From positions 1 through 52,548 of the forward strand of contig NZ_JAHHZN010000027.1 of assembly GCF_018760735.1 (NCBI RefSeq): a DNA stretch of 52,548 nt. Direction: 5' to 3'. The position numbers were made by a program, and so were the translations under genes. The stretch comes from Hymenobacter piscis. GTDB taxonomy: Bacteria; Bacteroidota; Bacteroidia; Cytophagales; Hymenobacteraceae. Below the pieces are notes generated by a model. The model was not told where the DNA came from. It saw only the letters and a list, made by a program, of their open reading frames with translations, and did not search any database. This document shows positions 43,802 through 51,879 of the stretch, in pieces; the first letter of the stretch is position 1; each line of letters starts with the position of its first letter.

Positions 43802-44467
43802 ATGAAACCGATTGTTTTTTCGCGTACGCTGCTGCTGGCCGCTGCCGGTCTGCTGGCTTCCCCGGCGGCTTCGGCCCAGACCACCAAAACCACCCAGAAG
43901 CCCGTCGGCACCGCCACCACGGCCGGCCTGGAGCGCGACCTGCAGGCCTTCAGCAACTGGGTGAATGAGAAAGTAGACCGCGCCGCCACTACGGCCCGCC
44001 GGGAGTTGCCTAAAGTATCGGCCGAGTTTGATCGGCAGAGCGCCCGCCTCGACCGGGCCGTGGACAGCCTCACGGTGGAAGGCAAGCGCGAGTACAGCAC
44101 CCAGAAGACGCGCTACCAGCGCTGGGCCACCCGCCAGGATAGCCTTGATGCGGCCGCCCGCCGCCCCACCACCGCCGACCAGGCGCAGCGTCGCCTGCTC
44201 AACGAAGACGTGACCATCAGCCGGGCCCGGGCCAGCGAACTACCCGACCTGTACTTCCGGCTGGTGGAAACCATGCGGGCCGACAAGAAGAACTGGACCC
44301 AGGCCGACTGGAGTGCCGCCAGCGCCGTGCTCACCCGCCTCAATACCCGTTACGAGCAGGTGCGCACCGACCTCTCGCTGGAAGAACGGCTGCGCATCCG
44401 GACCCTGCAGGGCGAATTCCGGACCCTGGAAAAAGCCCGCGACGTGAAGGACGTCATCCGCGAATAG
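43802..44467 (+). CDS. Exported coiled-coil protein of unknown function
   Basis: A 221-residue protein with signal peptide (MKPIVFSRTLLLAAAGLLASPAASAQ) and then almost entirely charged helix: GLERDLQAFSNWVNEKVDRAATTARRELPKV, FDRQSARLDRAVDSLTVEGKREY, and a C-terminal half with RYEQVRTDLSLEERLRIRTLQGEF. It is probably a periplasmic helical-bundle protein. No enzyme motif is seen and I do not recognise a named family. It ends in a 26-bp perfect hairpin and faces a STAS-like gene. Confidence 0.75.
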   Translation: MKPIVFSRTLLLAAAGLLASPAASAQTTKTTQKPVGTATTAGLERDLQAFSNWVNEKVDRAATTARRELPKVSAEFDRQSARLDRAVDSLTVEGKREYSTQKTRYQRWATRQDSLDAAARRPTTADQAQRRLLNEDVTISRARASELPDLYFRLVETMRADKKNWTQADWSAASAVLTRLNTRYEQVRTDLSLEERLRIRTLQGEFRTLEKARDVKDVIRE

Positions 44468-44492
44468 CACCGTATACAGTGGCTTGTAAACC

Positions 44493-44549
44493 TGCGCCGG
44501 CCCGGTTGCTGCGGCACACATACTGTGCCGCAGCAACCGGGCCGGCGCA
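44493..44549. terminator. 26-bp perfect GC-rich inverted repeat between convergent genes
   Basis: The arms 44493-44518 and 44524-44549 are exact complements around a five-base loop. There is no T run on either side, so it is either a Rho-assisted terminator or an mRNA-end hairpin for both converging transcripts. Confidence 0.75.
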
Positions 44550-44567
44550 TAAACCGCCGCCGCTGAT

Positions 44568-45044
44568 TCAGGTGGTTTCCGGTTGGGGCGGCGGAATGGG
44601 ACGGTGGGCCCGGGGCTGGCGCTGGAGCCACTGGCTGGCCGTGGGCACGTCGTAGAACATCTGAATGGGCAGGTACTGGCGCACCCGCTCGAAGAACTCG
44701 AAACTGGCCAGCTGATTGTGCATGTCGGGGGAGAACACGTAGGCCACGGCCCGCAGGCCCTCCAGCATGGCCTGAGGCAGCCATTCGTATTCGAGCCACT
44801 CCATGGCCTCGCTCCAGTCGCCGGTGGCGTGGCTTTTGTCGTTGAGCAGCAACGGGTGGTGCAGCTTGGCCTGGAGCTTGAGGTCGTGGCGGGCGACGTG
44901 GATGACCTCCCGGCCGGTGAGGTTGCCGAACCATTTCACGTACAGCAGGCCGTGGGCAGGGGCATGCTGCACTTCCACCAGCGGATTGCCGCTGTCATCG
45001 GTAAGGGAACCCAGGGGCTCCAGGTGTATACTGGTTGTGGGCAT
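44568..45044 (-). CDS. Hypothetical STAS/SpoIIAA-like protein
   Basis: A 158-residue soluble protein. HAPAHGLLYVKWFGNLTGREVIHVARHDLKLQAKLHHPLLLNDKSHATGDWSEAMEW and FFERVRQYLPIQMFYDVPTASQWLQ have the alternating strand-helix pattern of STAS/SpoIIAA-like proteins found widely in Bacteroidota, with the typical ending A-x-x-W-L. Function unknown; the closest guess is a small regulatory or ligand-binding protein. The ATG at MPTTSIHLEPLG is chosen; the upstream codons overlap the divergent promoter of the kinase gene. Confidence 0.65.
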   Translation of the reverse strand: MPTTSIHLEPLGSLTDDSGNPLVEVQHAPAHGLLYVKWFGNLTGREVIHVARHDLKLQAKLHHPLLLNDKSHATGDWSEAMEWLEYEWLPQAMLEGLRAVAYVFSPDMHNQLASFEFFERVRQYLPIQMFYDVPTASQWLQRQPRAHRPIPPPQPETT

Positions 45045-45115
45045 GGGAGAGAAAGAGAGGGAGCGGAATGATATAGCGTTTTGTCTATGCTGTAACGGCT
45101 GAGTTCGGGCCGATG

Positions 45116-45144
45116 TTGGGTTCGGCGGGGAACTGTTATTTTTG
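45116..45144 (+). promoter_or_regulatory. Promoter of the deoxynucleoside kinase gene
   Basis: TTG (45116-45118), 18 bases, then TATTTTTG (45137-45144), an exact TAnnTTTG. The start codon follows 28 bases later. Confidence 0.7.
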
Positions 45145-45172
45145 AGGCTCCGCATTTTTTCGCACCTCGCTC

Positions 45173-45796
45173 ATGCACATTGCAATCGTCGGCAACATTG
45201 GGGCCGGCAAAACCACGCTGTCCAACAAACTGGCCCACCACTTCAACTGGGAAGTGTTCCTGGAAGATGTTGACCACAACCCGTATCTGAAGGATTTTTA
45301 CGACGATATGCCGCGCTGGGCCTTCCATCTGCAGGTGTATTTCCTCAACAGCCGCTTCCGCCAGACCCAGCGCATCAAGCAGCTCCAGAAATCGGGCAAG
45401 GGCGTGATTCAGGACCGCACGATTTACGAGGACGCCCACATCTTCGCGGCCAACCTCAACCAGTCGGGCCTGATGACGGAGCGCGATTACCAGAACTATC
45501 TGGGCCTGTTCGAGTCGATGATCAGCATGGTGGATCCGCCGGACCTGCTGCTTTACCTGCGGGCCGACCTGCCCAAGCTGGTGCAGCAGATTGAGAAGCG
45601 CAACCGCGACTACGAAAACAACATCAAAATCGACTACCTCAAGCACCTCAACGAGCACTACGAGGAGTGGATCCGCAGCTACAGCCACGGCAAGCTGCTC
45701 ATTGTGGACGTGAACAACCTCGACTACGTCAACAACCCCGAGGACCTGAGCGTGGTCATCGAAAAAATCAACAGCACCCTGTTCGGGCTGTTTTAA
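45173..45796 (+). CDS. Deoxynucleoside kinase (dGK/dAK family)
   Basis: A 207-residue P-loop kinase that phosphorylates deoxynucleosides for nucleotide salvage. Walker A is GNIGAGKTT at residues 7-15. The substrate-specificity segment DRTIYEDAHIFAANL corresponds to the D/E-R-S/T motif, LYLRADLPKLVQQIEKRNRDYE is the lid, and IDYLKHLNEHYEEW follows. Length and wording match the dNK family of Bacteroidota. Preference among dA, dG and dC cannot be read reliably. The octamer repeat starts directly after the stop codon. Confidence 0.94.
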   Translation: MHIAIVGNIGAGKTTLSNKLAHHFNWEVFLEDVDHNPYLKDFYDDMPRWAFHLQVYFLNSRFRQTQRIKQLQKSGKGVIQDRTIYEDAHIFAANLNQSGLMTERDYQNYLGLFESMISMVDPPDLLLYLRADLPKLVQQIEKRNRDYENNIKIDYLKHLNEHYEEWIRSYSHGKLLIVDVNNLDYVNNPEDLSVVIEKINSTLFGLF

Positions 45797-46115
45797 GTGA
45801 GTGAGTTGGTGAATGAGTGAATGTCGTGTTCCTGTGACGAAGTAAAACCGCCGCAGTACCTTCAAAACAGGGCCGGTAAACTGTTCCGGACAAAGCGCAC
45901 CACTTCCACCAAGGCAAAAGCCCCTGGCGTCCACGCGTCAGGGGCGTTGTGTTTCATGGGGCTTCTTCCTCCGATTCGTTTTCTTGCAGAAGGATGCGCA
46001 GAGGGATGCGCCGAGGTAAAAGGAAGGCCTGTGAGCAGTTGTGCCTCACAATGCCCGAACAACTCACTCATTCACTACTTCACTCATTCACTACTTCACT
46101 CATTCCCCACTTTCC
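45797..46115. other. 303-base gap with octamer arms and a small hairpin; no gene
   Basis: An arm of GTGAGTGA-like octamers (45797-45823) begins at the kinase stop codon. A complementary series (CTCACTCA, TTCACTAC, TTCACTCA, TTCACTAC, TTCACTCA) lies at 46062-46115 and reaches into the end of the DUF2461 gene, supplying its stop codon. Between them, GCCCCTG/CAGGGGC arms near 45925-45948 form a small hairpin. No credible gene is seen. Confidence 0.7.
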
Positions 46116-46786
46116 TCCCCGCTCATGGCGTCATTGAGGAACTGCACGAAAGGGCGGGCGGCCTGCCAGGCTTCGAGCACGCGGGCCGGGAAATCGGGAC
46201 GGCGCACGGCGGCGTCGGGAAAGGCCTGCCACACGAAGAAGCTTTTCAGGCGCAGCCACTCTATGTCGGGGTCGGTGCGGTCGTAGCCCTTGGGAGCCGT
46301 TTTGAGGGCCTGCGACCTGTCGAGGCCGGCGGGGAAGTGCTGCAGCAGGGTGGCATCCTGGCGCAGGGCGTGGAAGGCGGGGCCGTTGTAATGGATTTCC
46401 TGGCGGATGCGGGCCAGCTGCTCGGGCTCGGGCATCCAGCGGCCGGCGCCCACGTAGGTTTCGCCCCCGGGCTGCACGGCCACGAAGTAGCCGGCCCGGC
46501 CGCTGTGCCGCCCCCCGGGCTTGAAACCCGCGCCCATGTGGTGCTTGTAGGGCTCGGTGCTCTGCTGAAACCGGTCGTTTTTGTTGATGCGGAACATCAC
46601 GTCGGAGGGGGAGAGGCCGCGCAGGCCGGGCTCGAGGTCGGCGGAAGCCAAACGCAGCAGCTCGGCCACGAAGGCGGTGTACTCGGCGCGGGCCTGGTGG
46701 TAGGTGGCGCGGTTGGCGTCCATCCAGGCCTTGTTGTTGTTGGCGGCCAGGTCGCGGAGAAAGTTCAGAACGAGGGTGAGATTCAT
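46100..46786 (-). CDS. DUF2461 domain-containing protein
   Basis: A 228-residue protein with the DUF2461 pattern from start to end: LNFLRDLAANNNKAWMDANRATYHQARAEYTAFVAEL, then DVMFRINKNDRFQQSTEPYKHHMGAGFKPGGRHSGRAGYFVAVQPGGETYVGAGRWMPEPEQLARIRQEI, quoted here by its blocks. The family's activity is unknown. The stop codon and the base after it come from the octamer repeat. The ATG at MNLTLV is chosen because it matches the family start. Confidence 0.9.
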   Translation of the reverse strand: MNLTLVLNFLRDLAANNNKAWMDANRATYHQARAEYTAFVAELLRLASADLEPGLRGLSPSDVMFRINKNDRFQQSTEPYKHHMGAGFKPGGRHSGRAGYFVAVQPGGETYVGAGRWMPEPEQLARIRQEIHYNGPAFHALRQDATLLQHFPAGLDRSQALKTAPKGYDRTDPDIEWLRLKSFFVWQAFPDAAVRRPDFPARVLEAWQAARPFVQFLNDAMSGEESGE

Positions 46787-46889
46787 AGGAGCAGCAGAAG
46801 CAGGGGAAGCGGCGGCGGGCTCCAGTACCCATGCGGCCCCGCACCGCCAGTCGGTACGGGGCCGCATGCGCCGGGGTTGGGCGGGGCCG

Positions 46890-47699
46890 CTACTGGCGGC
46901 CCAGGGCCTGGCCGGTGCTCAGGCCGGTCCGGTTGTTCAGGGCCCAGCTAAAGGAGAGGTATTCTACCCGGGCCGTAGGCAGTACCGGCACGCTCACGTA
47001 GCGGTTGATAAACTCGATAATCTGGGGCTCGGTGCCGAAATCGGAGGCGTACGACTGGAACAGGGCCGAAAGCTGCACGCGCTGGGGGCTGAGCTGGTTG
47101 AAGGCCGCATCGTTGAGGAAGCGGCGGGTCTGCTCTTCGAGCTGCTGGTGGAGGCGGGCCCCGTCGTAGGCTTCGGCCAGCAGGGGAGCCTGGGACGCGG
47201 CCCCGTACAGCAGGGCGAAGTGGGTGCGGGGGTCGTGGTACTGGTCGCGCAGCAGTTCGCGCTCAATCTGATTGAGCGAGTAGTGCTGGCCCCCCACGTT
47301 GACTACCGGCGCATCCCAGGGCGACTTATAGCCGCCCACCACCTTGATGCGGATGTCGTTGATGCTGGCAACGGGGTAGTGTTCCAGCACCAGGTTGGTA
47401 GCGGCGGCGTTGTAGGTATTGAGCCAGAACGCTTTGGTGTCATCCGCCGACCACCCCTGCTCGGCGGGCTTGAGTTTGCGCAGGCTTTGCAGGTAGGCAT
47501 ACACCTGCTCTTCCTCCTCCACCAAGCCCTCGTAGTCCAGGCGGCCGTCGGGTGTCACGTAGTGGCGCAGCAGCGCGCCCCAGGGCTGCTGCAATTCCGC
47601 CAGCGGCTGGGACTGCGCGGCCGGCCCGGCCGCTGTCAGCAGCGTAAGGCCAAATACCACAATCAGCGGACGGAAAAAAGCAAGCAGGGCTGGGCGCAT
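46890..47699 (-). CDS. DUF547 domain-containing exported protein
   Basis: A 269-residue protein with signal peptide (MRPALLAFFRPLIVVFGLTLLTAAG). WGALLRHYVTPDGRLDYEGLVEEEE, KAFWLNTYNAAATNLVLEHYP and the later LYGAASQAPLLAEAYDGARLHQQLEEQTRRFLND mark DUF547, whose N-Y-N-A segment and a later Cys/His pair suggest a transglutaminase-like fold in some members. No clear Cys is present at the corresponding loop here, so catalysis is doubtful. A clear promoter lies about 120 bases upstream. Confidence 0.88.
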   Translation of the reverse strand: MRPALLAFFRPLIVVFGLTLLTAAGPAAQSQPLAELQQPWGALLRHYVTPDGRLDYEGLVEEEEQVYAYLQSLRKLKPAEQGWSADDTKAFWLNTYNAAATNLVLEHYPVASINDIRIKVVGGYKSPWDAPVVNVGGQHYSLNQIERELLRDQYHDPRTHFALLYGAASQAPLLAEAYDGARLHQQLEEQTRRFLNDAAFNQLSPQRVQLSALFQSYASDFGTEPQIIEFINRYVSVPVLPTARVEYLSFSWALNNRTGLSTGQALGRQ

Positions 47700-47821
47700 A
47701 AAGAAAGAGGAGCAGAAAAGGCGCAACAACGGGAATCCGGTGGTAACCGGGCATAACACCGAATACTCCTGGCAAACCCGGGTGGCTTTCTGTGTACTAT
47801 CCTAAGAAGACGTTGTTCCTT

Positions 47822-47853
47822 CAAAGGTATTGCAAAGAACGGAGCTTGACAAA
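47822..47853 (-). promoter_or_regulatory. Promoter for the DUF547 gene
   Basis: On the minus strand TTTG (47850-47853), 20 bases, then TACCTTTG (47822-47829), an exact -7 element. The transcript would have a leader of about 115 bases. Confidence 0.65.
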
Positions 47854-47863
47854 ACACAAGTTC

Positions 47864-47883
47864 TTCTGCGTCCTTCCGCAGAA
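47864..47883 (-). terminator. Small hairpin downstream of the MOSC gene
   Basis: TTCTGCG and CGCAGAA pair around a six-base loop, 26 bases beyond the MOSC-protein stop codon. There is no real T run, so termination is uncertain. Confidence 0.4.
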
Positions 47884-47908
47884 CCAGGCTTCCCGGAAAG
47901 CGGCCAAA

Positions 47909-48736
47909 TCAGGGCTTGCGGCTGAGGGCGGTCAGCGCGTCGCCCACGCGCAGCACGCCCCGGCCGGGGCCGGTTACGTTCTGGCCGAACATGACCTTGC
48001 CGCCCTCGGTGCGGTAGGTGGCCAGGGTGCGCAGGGGCTCTCCGGCCGGGCTTTTTTGGGCCGTTTGCTGGTCGATGGTGGTGAGTACGCAGCGCCCGCA
48101 GGCCCGCACCGCCCGGAACAGCACGTCGCCCACCCGGAAATCGGCCCAGCCATCCTCGGCAAAGGCCTCGCCCCCGCTGAACACCAGATTGGGCCGGAAC
48201 CGGTCCATAACCACGGGCTGGACGAGGCGGCCGTTGAGCTCGGCCAGCGACTCCTGCCCGACGAGCAGAAAGGGGTAGCCGTCGGCGAAGCTCACCAGCT
48301 GGCCCTCGGGGTTGCGCTCGGGCTCCACGTCGCGGCGCACCATATCCGACATGTACACCAGCTTGCAGGGCTGGCCCAGGGCCTGGGTGAGCCACTCATC
48401 GCACTCGGGACGGGCCCGCCAGGCGAATACCATATCGTCCCAGATAGTCACGAACAGCGTTTTTTCCGGGGTGCCCACGAAGGGCACAAACAGGGGCAGC
48501 AGCTCGGGCCGCTGCTGGTGGGTGAGCAGAAAGCCGTTGTAGGCGGCCGCTACTTTCAGGTGGGCCATGGCGGCGGTCTGCCGCTGGGTCATGAACTGGT
48601 TACGCTCGTTTACAATCAGCCAGCGCCGGTCGTGGCGCAGGCCGCGGGCCTCCACCCGGGCCTCCGTGAGGCGGATGCCGCCCAGGGATTTCACGGGGTA
48701 GATGTAGAGGTCGGAGAGCAGAAGGGGAGCAGCCAT
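47909..48736 (-). CDS. MOSC domain-containing protein (YcbX/mARC-like)
   Basis: A 275-residue protein with an N-terminal MOSC barrel (LSDLYIYPVKSLGGIRLTEARVEARGLRHDRRWLIVN) and a C-terminal MOSC domain (DRFRPNLVFSGGEAFAEDGWADFRVGDVLFRAVRACGRCVLTTIDQQT). The conserved Cys in RACGRC is the likely molybdenum ligand. YcbX-type proteins reduce N-hydroxylated bases using molybdenum cofactor and a reductase partner. No separate ferredoxin domain is fused here, so electrons must come from another protein. A TATCTTTG box four bases before the ATG suggests a very short leader. Confidence 0.92.
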   Translation of the reverse strand: MAAPLLLSDLYIYPVKSLGGIRLTEARVEARGLRHDRRWLIVNERNQFMTQRQTAAMAHLKVAAAYNGFLLTHQQRPELLPLFVPFVGTPEKTLFVTIWDDMVFAWRARPECDEWLTQALGQPCKLVYMSDMVRRDVEPERNPEGQLVSFADGYPFLLVGQESLAELNGRLVQPVVMDRFRPNLVFSGGEAFAEDGWADFRVGDVLFRAVRACGRCVLTTIDQQTAQKSPAGEPLRTLATYRTEGGKVMFGQNVTGPGRGVLRVGDALTALSRKP

Positions 48737-48740
48737 GCGG

Positions 48741-48748
48741 CAAAGATA
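48741..48748 (-). promoter_or_regulatory. -7 element TATCTTTG directly before the MOSC gene
   Basis: An exact TAnnTTTG ends four bases before the ATG on the minus strand. A -33 TTTG is absent. If real, the message is leaderless or nearly so. Confidence 0.35.
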
Positions 48749-48750
48749 CC

Positions 48751-48789
48751 GGTTGTTGGTTGCTGGACGGTAGTTGTTGGTTGTTGGGC
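48751..48789. repeat. Left arm of a GTTGTTGG-type degenerate repeat
   Basis: Degenerate units GTTGTTG, GTTGCTGG, GTTGTTG, GTTGTTGG. Its complementary arm is at 48934-48976, and the two enclose palindromic element copy A. Confidence 0.7.
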
Positions 48790-48796
48790 GTCAGGA

Positions 48797-48929
48797 AAAA
48801 GGAACGTCATCCTGAGCGGAGCCGAGGAATCTCGCGTGCTGACGTTGCACCGGTAGCCTGATGACGGAATTACTTTGGCAACGTCAGCACGCGAGATTCC
48901 TCGGCTGCGCTCGGAATGACGTTCCTTTT
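48797..48929. repeat. 133-bp palindromic element, copy A
   Basis: 52-base arms (48797-48848 and 48878-48929) pair at 49 of 52 positions around a 29-base loop. The core GAGCGCAGCCGAGGAATCTC and flanking bases are shared with copy B at 50009-50140, as is most of the loop (24 of 29). The structure suggests a REP-like or MITE-like non-autonomous element. Confidence 0.9.
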
Positions 48930-48933
48930 CCCT

Positions 48934-48976
48934 AACAATCAACAACCAACAACCAACAACCAACCAACAACTCCTA
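48934..48976. repeat. Right arm: CAACCAA heptamer series
   Basis: CAATCAA, CAACCAA, CAACCAA, CAACCAA, CCAACAA, CTCCTAA: a 7-base period running up to and into the stop codon region of the YitT gene. It is complementary to the arm at 48751-48789. Confidence 0.75.
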
Positions 48977-49945
48977 ATGCAACGGGCGCTTCTTGATCAT
49001 GCCGCCTTTGGTGTCTTTCACGCTGTGCATGACGATGAAGGCCTGGCGGTCAATCTGCTCGATTTCGGCCTTGAGCTGGGAGAGTTCTAGGCGGGTGACG
49101 ACGGTGAACACGATGTCGACGGGGCTGGGCGGGGCGCCGTGGGTGCCGTAGCCGCGCTTGCCGTTGTAGACGGTGGCTCCGCGGCCCAGCTTCTCGGTAA
49201 TCATGCGGCGGATGGCATCGGAGCGGCCCGATACGATGGTCACGCCGGTGTATTCTTCCACCCCATCAATCACGAAGTCGATGGTTTTGGCCGCCGACAG
49301 ATACGCCAGAATGGAATAGAGCGCCGTTTCGATGGAGAGCACGTAGGCCGCCACCCCGAAAATGAGGATGTTGAAGAACAGGATGATGTCGCCCACCGTC
49401 AGGCTGGAGTTTTTGCTCAGGTAGATGGCCATGATTTCGGTGCCATCGAGCACGCCGCCCCCGCGCATAGCCAGCCCGATGCCGGCCCCGAGAAAAAAGC
49501 CTCCGAACACCGAAATCAGCAGCTTATCCTGCGTGACGATGGGAAAATGCACCGTAGCCAGCACCAGGGCCAGGGCCAGAATCCCCAGGGAAGTGCGCAG
49601 GGCCACGGTGCGGTCGAGCTGGCGCCAGGCCATGAGCACGAACGGCACGTTGAGGGCCACAATGAGCACCGGCAGGGGAAACCCGAACAGCTGCCGCAGC
49701 AGCAGCGAGACGCCCGTGACGCCGCCGTCGAGAAAGCCGCCGGGCAGCAGAAAGCTCTCCAGCCCGAAGGCCGCCGCCAGCACGCCCGCTCCCAGCCAGA
49801 GCGTGCTCACTACCTGCCGCCGCCACCAGCGCTGGTCGCGGATGGGCCGGCGGCCGGGCCGGGGCCGCCGGAAGCGGGGCGGAGTTTTCGACGGCTGGTC
49901 AGCGGCCTGGCTTTTGCGCAGAAACAGGAGTTGGGAGAAGAGCAT
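48974..49945 (-). CDS. YitT family membrane protein with DUF2179 domain
   Basis: A 323-residue protein. After a basic, Pro/Arg-rich cytoplasmic N-terminus of about 45 residues come five to six membrane helices (LWLGAGVLAAAFGLESFLLPGGFLDGGVTGVS is the YitT hallmark, with GGxxGxA-like glycine pattern). The cytoplasmic C-terminal DUF2179 domain follows (GVTIVSGRSDAIRRMITEKLGRGATVYNGKRGY ... VVTRLELSQLKAEIEQIDRQAFIVMHSV). The transported compound is unknown. The gene is exactly bracketed by two same-orientation copies of the palindromic element. Confidence 0.92.
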   Translation of the reverse strand: MLFSQLLFLRKSQAADQPSKTPPRFRRPRPGRRPIRDQRWWRRQVVSTLWLGAGVLAAAFGLESFLLPGGFLDGGVTGVSLLLRQLFGFPLPVLIVALNVPFVLMAWRQLDRTVALRTSLGILALALVLATVHFPIVTQDKLLISVFGGFFLGAGIGLAMRGGGVLDGTEIMAIYLSKNSSLTVGDIILFFNILIFGVAAYVLSIETALYSILAYLSAAKTIDFVIDGVEEYTGVTIVSGRSDAIRRMITEKLGRGATVYNGKRGYGTHGAPPSPVDIVFTVVTRLELSQLKAEIEQIDRQAFIVMHSVKDTKGGMIKKRPLH

Positions 49946-50008
49946 AGCTTGTACTTGTGGGAGCCGGTAAGTAGGGGTACTATCGAAGCGCAGAAATACC
50001 GAACAACG

Positions 50009-50140
50009 AAAAGAACGTCATTCCGAGCGCAGCCGAGGAATCTCGCTTGCTGACGTTGCAACGGTAGCCTGATGATAGGGTTACTTTGGCAACATCAGCA
50101 CGCGAGATTCCTCGGCTGCGCTCGGAATGACGTTCCTTTT
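50009..50140. repeat. 132-bp palindromic element, copy B
   Basis: The arms 50009-50059 and 50089-50140 pair with two mismatches and one single-base gap around a 29-base loop. It is the same element as copy A and in the same orientation (loop GGTAGCCTGATGA in both). The stem could also terminate transcription from the subtilase gene. Confidence 0.9.
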
Positions 50141-50190
50141 AAGTTCTAATCTCTACGCTCTAAATTCTAATCTCCAAGTTCTCACTTCAC
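50141..50190. repeat. Degenerate TTCTAATC octamer repeat after the subtilase gene
   Basis: Units such as GTTCTAAT, CTCTACGC, TCTAAATT, CTAATCTC occupy the gap between element copy B and the subtilase stop codon. The 8-base period is weaker than at other sites. Confidence 0.5.
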
Positions 50191-51834
50191 CGCCGCCGGC
50201 TGCTGGGCCAGCTGCACGGCCCGGTACAGGTTCACGATGCCGCCGGTGCTGGAGAGGTCGGCGAAATCGACCAGCTTGCCCGAACCGGGCTGGCGCACCT
50301 GGGTATGGGTGGGCTGGGCCGAGGCCAGGAGGAGGCGCTTGAGGTCGTAGGCCGTGAGCTGGGGGAAGTAGGCCTTGAGCGTGGCGGCCATGCCCGTCAC
50401 CACCGGGGCGGCCATGCTGGTGCCGCTCAGGTTGCCGTAGCGCCCCCCCGGCAGGGTGGAGTAAATCTGGTTGCCGGGCGCAAACACGTCCACCTGGGTT
50501 TTGCCGTAGTTCGAAAAGTCGGCGGCCAGGCCCGCGTCGTTGTCGCGGGAGGAGGCGCCCACCGTAATCAGGTTCGGGATGCGCTGGCCGCTCTGGAACA
50601 CCGGGGCGGGGTACTGCAGGGTCTGGTCGAGGTTGTTGTTTTCGTTGCCGGCCGAGTGAATCAGCAGCACGCCCTTGCTGTCGGCGTAGCGGATGGCTTC
50701 CTCCACGGCCGGGCGCTGGGGCGAGTAGTACTTGCCGAAGCTCATGTTGATGATGCTGGCCCCGTGGTCGGCGGCGTAGCGGATGGCGTTGGCTACGTCC
50801 TTGTCCCGCTCGTCGCCGTCGGGCACGGCGCGCACGGCCATGAGCTGCACGCTGGGCGCAATGCCCATAATGCCGAGGCTATTCTCACGGTCGGCCCCGA
50901 TGATGCCGGCCACGTGGGTGCCGTGCAGCGGGTCGGGCCCGGCCACGTCGCGGTTGCCGTAGTGGCGCTGCTGCACATTGTCGGGCTCGTCGCCCACCAG
51001 GGGGCGGGGGTTGTACTGGAGGTTGAGGCCGTAGTCGAGCTGGTTCTGGGTTTCCTTGAGGCCGTTTTTCATCTCCGCCAGGATATCCTCCAGGGAGGCA
51101 AACCCGGTGGGCTGGAGCATGGCGTAGAGCTGGCCGGTGAGCTCGCGCAGCTTAGGGTCGCGGGTGGGCGGGTTGCGGAGCACGGCCGTATCGAGGCGCT
51201 CCACCTGCAGGGTCTGCTTCAGCAGGTCGGCCACCTGGGCGTTGTCGGCGTAGGCCTGGCCGTACTGCTGGAGGCGCTCGGTATTTTCCTGCACCTTGGC
51301 CTCGTAGCTTTTCTTCACCCGCTGGTAGAGGTCGAACTCGGGGCGCTGGGCGGCGGGTACGGCCGTGCGGCTCTTGCCCTTGTACTTGGGCTGGAGCCGG
51401 GCCACCAGGCGGGTTTCTTCCAGGGTTTCGAGGTGGATGTTGCGGCCATCGGCCCCGCCCAGATAGTTCCAGCCCCGCACGTCGTCCACGTAGCCATCGT
51501 GGTCGTCGTCGAGGCCGTTGCCGGCCACCTCCCGGGGGTTGCGCCAGAGCACGCGCCGCAGATCGGCGTGGGCCGTGTCGATGCCGGCATCGATGACGGC
51601 CACCACCACCGGGGTGGTGGGCCGGCCGGCCAGCAGCTCCTGGTACGCCCGGTTTACGCTCACCCCCATCACCCCGTCGGTGGCAGGATCGAGCAGATAC
51701 CACTGCTGGAGGGCCGCCGCAGCGGGCGTCACGGGGTCGGGGGCGGCGGGCAGCACCGACTGGGCCAGGGCCAGAGAAGGAAAACACAACGCTAAGCCCA
51801 GCAACCGGAGCCGGGAAGGGAAAGAACTACGCAT
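50182..51834 (-). CDS. Subtilisin-like (S8) serine protease, secreted
   Basis: A 550-residue protease with signal peptide (MRSSFPSRLRLLGLALCFPSLALAQ). The catalytic triad is D82 (VVAVIDAGID), H304 (LHGTHVAGIIG) and S473 (GTSMAAPVVTG), with the oxyanion Asn in IHSAGNENN. About 220 residues separate Asp and His, against 30-40 in subtilisin. The insertion is helical and charged (FDLYQRVKKSYEAKVQENTERLQQYGQ), as in a branch of Bacteroidota S8 proteases. An EF-like DDDHDGYVDD segment just after the Asp may bind calcium. No T9SS sorting domain is present, so the site is probably periplasmic or secreted by another route. Confidence 0.95.
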   Translation of the reverse strand: MRSSFPSRLRLLGLALCFPSLALAQSVLPAAPDPVTPAAAALQQWYLLDPATDGVMGVSVNRAYQELLAGRPTTPVVVAVIDAGIDTAHADLRRVLWRNPREVAGNGLDDDHDGYVDDVRGWNYLGGADGRNIHLETLEETRLVARLQPKYKGKSRTAVPAAQRPEFDLYQRVKKSYEAKVQENTERLQQYGQAYADNAQVADLLKQTLQVERLDTAVLRNPPTRDPKLRELTGQLYAMLQPTGFASLEDILAEMKNGLKETQNQLDYGLNLQYNPRPLVGDEPDNVQQRHYGNRDVAGPDPLHGTHVAGIIGADRENSLGIMGIAPSVQLMAVRAVPDGDERDKDVANAIRYAADHGASIINMSFGKYYSPQRPAVEEAIRYADSKGVLLIHSAGNENNNLDQTLQYPAPVFQSGQRIPNLITVGASSRDNDAGLAADFSNYGKTQVDVFAPGNQIYSTLPGGRYGNLSGTSMAAPVVTGMAATLKAYFPQLTAYDLKRLLLASAQPTHTQVRQPGSGKLVDFADLSSTGGIVNLYRAVQLAQQPAAVK

Positions 51835-51879
51835 GCAGAAAAGGCTGAAACGGATGGTACGCCCGAAACACGGCGACGG

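Noticed and set aside
44936..45934. 332-codon minus-strand open frame opposite the deoxynucleoside kinase
   Set aside because: The kinase on the plus strand has Walker A, the DRT motif and a promoter; the opposing frame has only biased composition.
45821..46951. Plus-strand 376-codon frame and minus-strand 69-codon frame in the gap after the kinase
   Set aside because: The first is opposite DUF2461; the second (45862-46071) has repetitive S-A-H-P residues, no conserved look and no start context.
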